Source: Polynucleobacter sp. MG-6-Vaara-E2
GTDB lineage: Bacteria; Pseudomonadota; Gammaproteobacteria; Burkholderiales; Burkholderiaceae
DNA: 64,000 bases
Assembly (NCBI RefSeq): GCF_018687695.1
Contig: NZ_CP061303.1
Span: forward strand, 1,921,408 to 1,985,407
Direction: 5' to 3'
A model generated the notes under the pieces. That model saw only the letters and a program-made list of their open reading frames with translations, searched no databases and had not been told where the DNA came from. The position numbers and the translations under genes are program-made. Every line of letters begins with the position of its first letter. The stretch's first letter is position 1. Shown in pieces: positions 59,898 through 64,000 of the stretch.

Positions 59898-59988
59898 ATG
59901 TTTCCCTATGAAAATTGAATTTTTTAATCCAATGATTTTAACATTTTGGTCATATTTGGCGTATTGACCTGGTGCCGGGAAAGCCCCC

Positions 59989-61353
59989 TTATTTGCCTAT
60001 GCAAAACTGGCTAAAAATCTTGCCCAAAAGATCGTCCGGGATGAGCCTGCCAGTGATTTGACCAAGGTGATTTTGTGCTAAAAATAGCTCTTCTGCGAAT
60101 AATTCAAGTGAATTGTTGCCATTTGCTGCGAACTGTTCCGATCTTTCAATATGCTCTGCTGCTCTCTCTAGGCAATCTAAGTGGCGCCTACGGGCCACAA
60201 TAGCGCCCTCTTGGGGGCCATTCCAGCCGACTGTTTCAAGAATTTTCTGTTTAAGCGCCTCTATTCCCTGCCCCGTTTTGGCCGAAATCAGCAGTGAGTC
60301 GGGCTTATTGGCAACAAACTCTTTGTCGAATAAATCGGCTTTATTAACTAGCTCTAAAAAGGGGCACTTTGGAGGTATGGCCTCCAAAATCTGCCCCCTT
60401 AACTCATCAGACTCTTTATCGGCATTGGGCGCAGTTAAGAAAACAACCAAATCAGCTAAGCGAATAGCCTCCCAGGTTCGCTCAATCCCCTTGACCTCTA
60501 CTTCATCAGAGGTATCCCTAAGACCAGCCGTATCAATGATGTGCATTGGGACGCCTTCAATTTGAATGCTTTCCTGTACTCGATCACGAGTGGTGCCTGC
60601 TATCGGGGTAACAATGGCCACTTCTTCGCCAGCCAATCTGTTTAACAGAGAGCTTTTACCAACATTGGGTGCACCAGCCAAAACTAGGTGTATTCCATCG
60701 CGCAAAATTTTGCCCTGCTTGGCGCCGTCACGCAGAGCCTGAAGCTTTGCCTTTACTGCTAAAAGTCGCTCACGTGCTTGAGCATTTTCTAAAAACTCAA
60801 TTTCTTCTTCAGGAAAATCTAAAGTGGATTCAACCAAAATTCTGAGTTGAGTAATTTCTTCAACAAGGTCATTAATGTCGTCTGAGAAAGCGCCCTGTAG
60901 TGATCTTGCAGCCCCACGAACCGCCGCCTCGCTTTGTGCATCTATTAAGTCTGCAATTGCTTCGGCCTGCGCTAAGTCCACTTTGTTATTGAGATAGGCT
61001 CGTAAGGTAAATTCGCCAGGCTCGGCAATGACCAAGCCATCTTCTTTCCCCAACTCTAGACATCGCCTCATGACCAACTCAAGCAAATGAGGGCCGCCAT
61101 GACACTGCAACTCTAAAACATCTTCGCCAGTAAAAGAGGCCGGGGCAACAAATGAGATTGCGACCAATTGATCAATTAGTTGTCCACCCACATCACGCAA
61201 ACTCAATAGGGTGGCTTGACGCGGAACAAGGTCCCTTTGAAAAAGGGCTTTAATAATGGGGTTTAAATTTTGTCCGCTAATGCGAACTACGCCAACACCA
61301 GCCCTGCCTGGGGCGGTTGCCACAGCAATGATGGGTAACTTGCGAGTCATCAT
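59989..61353 (-). CDS. mnmE: tRNA-modification GTPase MnmE
   Basis: With MnmG builds the 5-carboxymethylaminomethyl group on wobble uridine. The 454 residues show the folate-binding N domain (AVATAPGRAGVGVVRISG), the inserted G domain with G1 GAPNVGKSSLLN (near 231), TPIAGTTRD, DTAGLRDT and NKAD, and the essential C-terminal FCIGK (Cys451). Lies between pckG and yidC on the leftward origin-proximal set. Its product is the substrate for the MnmC-like enzyme encoded 2 kb away. Confidence 0.97.
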   Translation of the reverse strand: MMTRKLPIIAVATAPGRAGVGVVRISGQNLNPIIKALFQRDLVPRQATLLSLRDVGGQLIDQLVAISFVAPASFTGEDVLELQCHGGPHLLELVMRRCLELGKEDGLVIAEPGEFTLRAYLNNKVDLAQAEAIADLIDAQSEAAVRGAARSLQGAFSDDINDLVEEITQLRILVESTLDFPEEEIEFLENAQARERLLAVKAKLQALRDGAKQGKILRDGIHLVLAGAPNVGKSSLLNRLAGEEVAIVTPIAGTTRDRVQESIQIEGVPMHIIDTAGLRDTSDEVEVKGIERTWEAIRLADLVVFLTAPNADKESDELRGQILEAIPPKCPFLELVNKADLFDKEFVANKPDSLLISAKTGQGIEALKQKILETVGWNGPQEGAIVARRRHLDCLERAAEHIERSEQFAANGNNSLELFAEELFLAQNHLGQITGRLIPDDLLGKIFSQFCIGK

Positions 61354-61392
61354 TGCTGTGTGATTTCCATTAAAGCTTATTAATACAAGCTC

Positions 61393-63072
61393 TTATTTGG
61401 CAGCCTTCTTGCCAAAAATTTTATTGATCTGCCACTGTTGTGCAATAGACAACAAGTTGTTTACCACCCAATACAACACTAAACCGGCGGGGAAGAAAAA
61501 GAACATGACTGAAAACACAATTGGCATATACATCATTACTTTTGCCTGAATTGGGTCGGGTGGCGTCGGATTCAACTTGGTTTGCACAAACATTGAAACC
61601 GCCATAATTACGGGCAAAATGTAATAAGGGTCGGGCACTGACAAATCATGGATCCACAAAACCCATGGTGCACCACGCATTTCAACCGAAGACAGCAGAA
61701 CCCAATATAAAGAAATAAACACCGGGATCTGAATCACAACCGGCAAGCATCCTCCTAGTGGATTGATCTTTTCTTTACGATACATCTCCATCATTGCTTG
61801 ATTGAGTTTTTGTGGGTCGCCTTTAAATTGTTCTTTCATGACCATTAAACGGGGCTGCACTTCTTTCATGCGCGCCATTGATTTATAGCTAGCGGCGGAC
61901 AAAGGGAAGAAGACCAGTTTGATCAAAATGGTTAGCAAAATAATGGACCAACCCCAATTCCCAACATAGCCATGAATCTTTTCTAGCAACCAAAAAATTG
62001 GTTTGGCAATGATCGTTAGGTAGCCATAGTCTTTTAAAAGCTCAAAGCCTGGAGCAATGGTTTCTAAAACCTTTTCTTCTTGTGGTCCAACGAAAAGTCT
62101 CGCCTTTTCAACCACAACGGAACCTGGGGCAACCACGCCCAATGGGATTTGCATACCGATTCGATACAAGCCGTTATCAATTCTTCCTGCGTAAATGTCG
62201 CGCGCAAATTTATCGCCAGGAATCCAAGCGCTTGCAAAGTAATGCTGAACCATTGCAATCCATGCTGGTTCGCCAGCAGCCACTTGGGTTGGAATAGTAA
62301 TTTTGTTTTTATCAATCGCCGTGAATTCCAGCTTATTGAATTTTTCTTTATCTGTGTATGCAGCTGGGCCAGTAAAGGTGCTAGCAGAAAAGGCGCCGCC
62401 GAAGGGCCCAATTTTTTGCTCTTGCATACCATCACGAACGATCTCGGTATAAAGCACAATCGGATTCGTATTTGTAGTGCTTTGTGTAACGCGATGACCA
62501 ACCTCAACCACATAGCTACCGGGGTTCAGAATGAATGTTTTTTCTAACCTCACGCCGCTGCGCTCACTTGCAAGAACTATGAATGGTCTACCAGACCCAT
62601 CTTTACCAGACTGAACTAACTTAAAAATGCTCGTATGGTTAGGCAAATCACTGTTGTTTAGTGTGATTAGGCCGGATCTTGCAAAATATTTGTGTGCTGG
62701 GGTGTGTTGGAAAAGCTCAACCGGTTTTTGTTCTGCTGTTAGCGCTTTTAGGAGTTTTGCATCAATAACGTTAGCCCCGTTAGAGCTAATTTCTAAAACG
62801 AGCACATCGTTTTGTAATACAAACTTTTCTGCGCTCTCGATGGAGCCGATATTTGTGGTTGGTGTTGTGGTGCCTGTAGCAACACCAGTAATTTGTGTTG
62901 GCACATCTACCCTGGCTCCGGTGGCCGTCTTATCTGAAGTAGCTGGCGTAACCACTGGAGCGCCACCAAACATAGATGGTTTGCCCTCGTGCACCTGCCA
63001 ATTGTTGTACAGCATGAGACCTGATAGTGAAAACACAGCCCAAAGAATCGTTTTTTTAAAGTCCATTTTCAT
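61393..63072 (-). CDS. yidC: Membrane protein insertase YidC
   Basis: Inserts inner-membrane proteins with or without Sec. The 559 residues have the N-terminal helix KKTILWAVFSLSGLMLYNNW, a large periplasmic beta domain (about 60-340), and the conserved five-helix core from IHGYVGNWGWSIILLTILIK with its SMARMKEVQPRLM cytoplasmic loop, NPLGGCLPVVIQIPVFISLY, and FFFFPAGLVLYWVVNNLLSI. The ATG at 63072 or the one two codons later may be used; the latter gives the usual MDFK start. Confidence 0.97.
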   Translation of the reverse strand: MKMDFKKTILWAVFSLSGLMLYNNWQVHEGKPSMFGGAPVVTPATSDKTATGARVDVPTQITGVATGTTTPTTNIGSIESAEKFVLQNDVLVLEISSNGANVIDAKLLKALTAEQKPVELFQHTPAHKYFARSGLITLNNSDLPNHTSIFKLVQSGKDGSGRPFIVLASERSGVRLEKTFILNPGSYVVEVGHRVTQSTTNTNPIVLYTEIVRDGMQEQKIGPFGGAFSASTFTGPAAYTDKEKFNKLEFTAIDKNKITIPTQVAAGEPAWIAMVQHYFASAWIPGDKFARDIYAGRIDNGLYRIGMQIPLGVVAPGSVVVEKARLFVGPQEEKVLETIAPGFELLKDYGYLTIIAKPIFWLLEKIHGYVGNWGWSIILLTILIKLVFFPLSAASYKSMARMKEVQPRLMVMKEQFKGDPQKLNQAMMEMYRKEKINPLGGCLPVVIQIPVFISLYWVLLSSVEMRGAPWVLWIHDLSVPDPYYILPVIMAVSMFVQTKLNPTPPDPIQAKVMMYMPIVFSVMFFFFPAGLVLYWVVNNLLSIAQQWQINKIFGKKAAK

Positions 63073-63081
63073 TCACTTAAA

Positions 63082-63315
63082 TTAATGAGATGTTTGTTTT
63101 ACCGCAGGATCATAACCGCCGTGTGACCAAGGGTTGCAACGCAAAATGCGCCACACCGTTAAGCCAAGACTCTTGAGAAATCCATAATGATTAAAGCAAT
63201 CACAGGCATATTGCGAGCAGCTAGGAATGTACTTACAGTGCATTCCAACATAAGGGCTCAAGACTAGTTGGTATGACCTCACCAACTTCACTGCCACCTT
63301 GTTTAAAACTTGCAC
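63082..63315 (-). CDS. yidD: Membrane protein insertion efficiency factor YidD
   Basis: Small membrane-associated protein that helps YidC insertion. The 77 residues carry the family set: LVRSYQLVLSPYVGMHCKYI, PSCSQYACDCFNHYGFLKSL and RILRCNPWSHGGYDPA. The GTG at 63315 follows the rnpA stop directly and yidC starts nine bases after its end, the standard rpmH-rnpA-yidD-yidC order. Confidence 0.95.
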   Translation of the reverse strand: MQVLNKVAVKLVRSYQLVLSPYVGMHCKYIPSCSQYACDCFNHYGFLKSLGLTVWRILRCNPWSHGGYDPAVKQTSH

Positions 63316-63316
63316 C

Positions 63317-63634
63317 TTAAATGAGCTCCGTTACTTGGGAGCGAAGGAGGTCTTTCTCTTTTTTTCTGAGCCTACCCCGAGTTTGGCGACCAATTGGCTT
63401 TTTCAGTTTGATAACAACGTCGTTATTGAGTGATCCTGCTTGTGCGGTCCAAACCAATTCACGAATCATTCGCTTAAGGCGATTCCGATCAACCGCGCGT
63501 TTGACCAATTTTTTAGCCACCGCAATACCTAGGTCAGGCTTTACACCTTTTGGAGCGACAACAGAATACAAACCCCAAGACACGTTTGTTTTGGGGCGCG
63601 TTTTAAGTAATTCAGAAATCCTTGCGCTATTCAA
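63317..63634 (-). CDS. rnpA: Ribonuclease P protein component
   Basis: Protein subunit of RNase P, which trims tRNA 5' leaders. The 105 residues hold the signature AKKLVKRAVDRNRLKRMIRE (the RNR box) and end in RKKEKDLLRSQ. The start is a TTG at 63634; an in-frame TAG two codons upstream excludes an earlier one. Eight bases separate it from rpmH. Confidence 0.94.
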   Translation of the reverse strand: MNSARISELLKTRPKTNVSWGLYSVVAPKGVKPDLGIAVAKKLVKRAVDRNRLKRMIRELVWTAQAGSLNNDVVIKLKKPIGRQTRGRLRKKEKDLLRSQVTELI

Positions 63635-63642
63635 TGGCTAGA

Positions 63643-63777
63643 TTAAACGGCCAAACGCTTGCGACCTTTTGCGCGACGAGCATTTAAAACTGCGCGTCCA
63701 CTTTTTGTTTTCATACGGATACGAAAACCGTGGGTGCGTTTACGGCGTGTTACTGATGGTTGATATGTTCTTTTCAT
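63643..63777 (-). CDS. rpmH: Ribosomal protein L34
   Basis: The minus strand from the ATG at 63777 to TAA at 63643 encodes 44 residues: [20 protein letters not shown] followed by [20 protein letters not shown] and RLAV, which is textbook L34 of the large ribosomal subunit. It is the first gene of the leftward rpmH-rnpA-yidD-yidC set and the nearest gene to the origin. The ATG is preceded by GGATTTATC with no strong ribosome site. Confidence 0.98.
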
Positions 63778-64000
63778 GATAAATCCCCGAGGAAACCGAA
63801 TATTTTCCTTGTTGCGAAGCAAAAGGTCAATCTATCTGACTAAATATGTAGGTGTTTTTCATTAATTTTTGGTCTTTTTTTATTAACACCTTAATTAAAA
63901 TGAGTTTTTTGTTCTTATTCACAAGTTATCCACAGCTTTTCCATGATTTTTTACCTTGTGGATAACTTTGTCAGGTGGCTACAATGGATCCTCCAAAAAT
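63778..64000. other. oriC: Origin-like region between rpmH and (off-window) dnaA
   Basis: An AT-rich tract (about 63840-63920) is followed by three DnaA boxes: TTATTCACA (63916-63924) and TTATCCACA (63927-63935) on this strand two bases apart, and TTATCCACA on the other strand (63957-63965). With rpmH on the left, this is the classic rpmH-dnaA origin or dnaA promoter region. TTGTGG (63956) and TACAAT (63980), 18 bases apart, may form a rightward dnaA promoter overlapping a box, implying autoregulation. The dnaA coding start lies beyond 64000. Confidence 0.8.

Noticed and set aside
62064..62547. Two open frames of about 150 codons within yidC, one on each strand
   Set aside because: Both lie wholly inside the YidC periplasmic domain; neither resembles a protein family.

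Overview
The window reads as a stretch of chromosome from a betaproteobacterium of the Burkholderiaceae, most likely Polynucleobacter or a close relative. This rests on gene content and order (metK next to ahcY, argB-slmA-metX-metW, xerC-cobW-dksA, gatCAB divergent from mreBCD-mrdA-rodA, def-fmt-rsmB-ntrYX, mnmE-yidC-yidD-rnpA-rpmH), a moderate base composition and compact spacing. The right end carries rpmH and then an AT-rich tract with three DnaA boxes, so it abuts the replication origin and dnaA, which lies just outside. No insertion sequence, prophage, integrase or CRISPR array is visible. Genus assignment is from recall, not from a search.

Layout. 1-5.1 kb: the methyl cycle (ahcY start, metK) with two riboswitch-like leaders, an SAH-type one before ahcY and a SAM-II-type one before metK; then two lipid A acyltransferases, dapF, pyrE. 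5.1-17.3 kb: xth, ampG, then a long leftward run (metW, metX, slmA, argB, dksA, a CobW GTPase, xerC, DUF484, gatB, gatA, gatC). 17.3-23.3 kb: the rod-shape operon mreB-mreC-mreD-mrdA-rodA, a bidirectional terminator and HU. 23.4-28.9 kb: lpxO-like hydroxylase, carbonic anhydrase, a third LpxL-like acyltransferase, and a metallophosphoesterase directly followed by a soluble Ser/Thr kinase fused to a universal-stress domain. 28.9-42.2 kb: metabolic and transport genes (dctA, a pseudouridine synthase, prfC, transporters, MOSC/GNAT/phosphatase trio, MipA-like porin, orphan substrate-binding protein, haloacid dehalogenase, SbtA-like carrier, MAPEG protein and others). 42.2-44.5 kb: the most accessory-looking part, a cluster of small secreted or lipoprotein genes of unknown function beside a tRNA-Phe gene whose 3' end plus terminator recurs in two decayed direct copies. 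44.5-64 kb: OsmC-YcaO fusion protein, NtrX/NtrY-like two-component pair, rsmB, fmt, def, dprA, a TopB-like topoisomerase that overlaps an MnmC-like oxidoreductase tail-to-tail, pckG, and the origin-proximal mnmE-yidC-yidD-rnpA-rpmH set.

How it fits together. SAM production (MetK), homoserine acylation for methionine (MetX/MetW) and SAH removal (AhcY) form one pathway, and the leaders suggest metabolite feedback on both metK and ahcY. Three LpxL-type acyltransferases and an LpxO-type hydroxylase point to an elaborated lipid A. MreBCD, PBP2, RodA, AmpG and DapF cover cell-wall synthesis and recycling. MnmE and the MnmC-like oxidase act on the same wobble uridine of tRNA. Most of the window is ordinary core genome; the parts that deserve attention are the paired riboswitch region, the tRNA-Phe remnants and their small secreted cargo, the kinase/phosphatase pair, the prfC start, and the topB/mnmC coding overlap.
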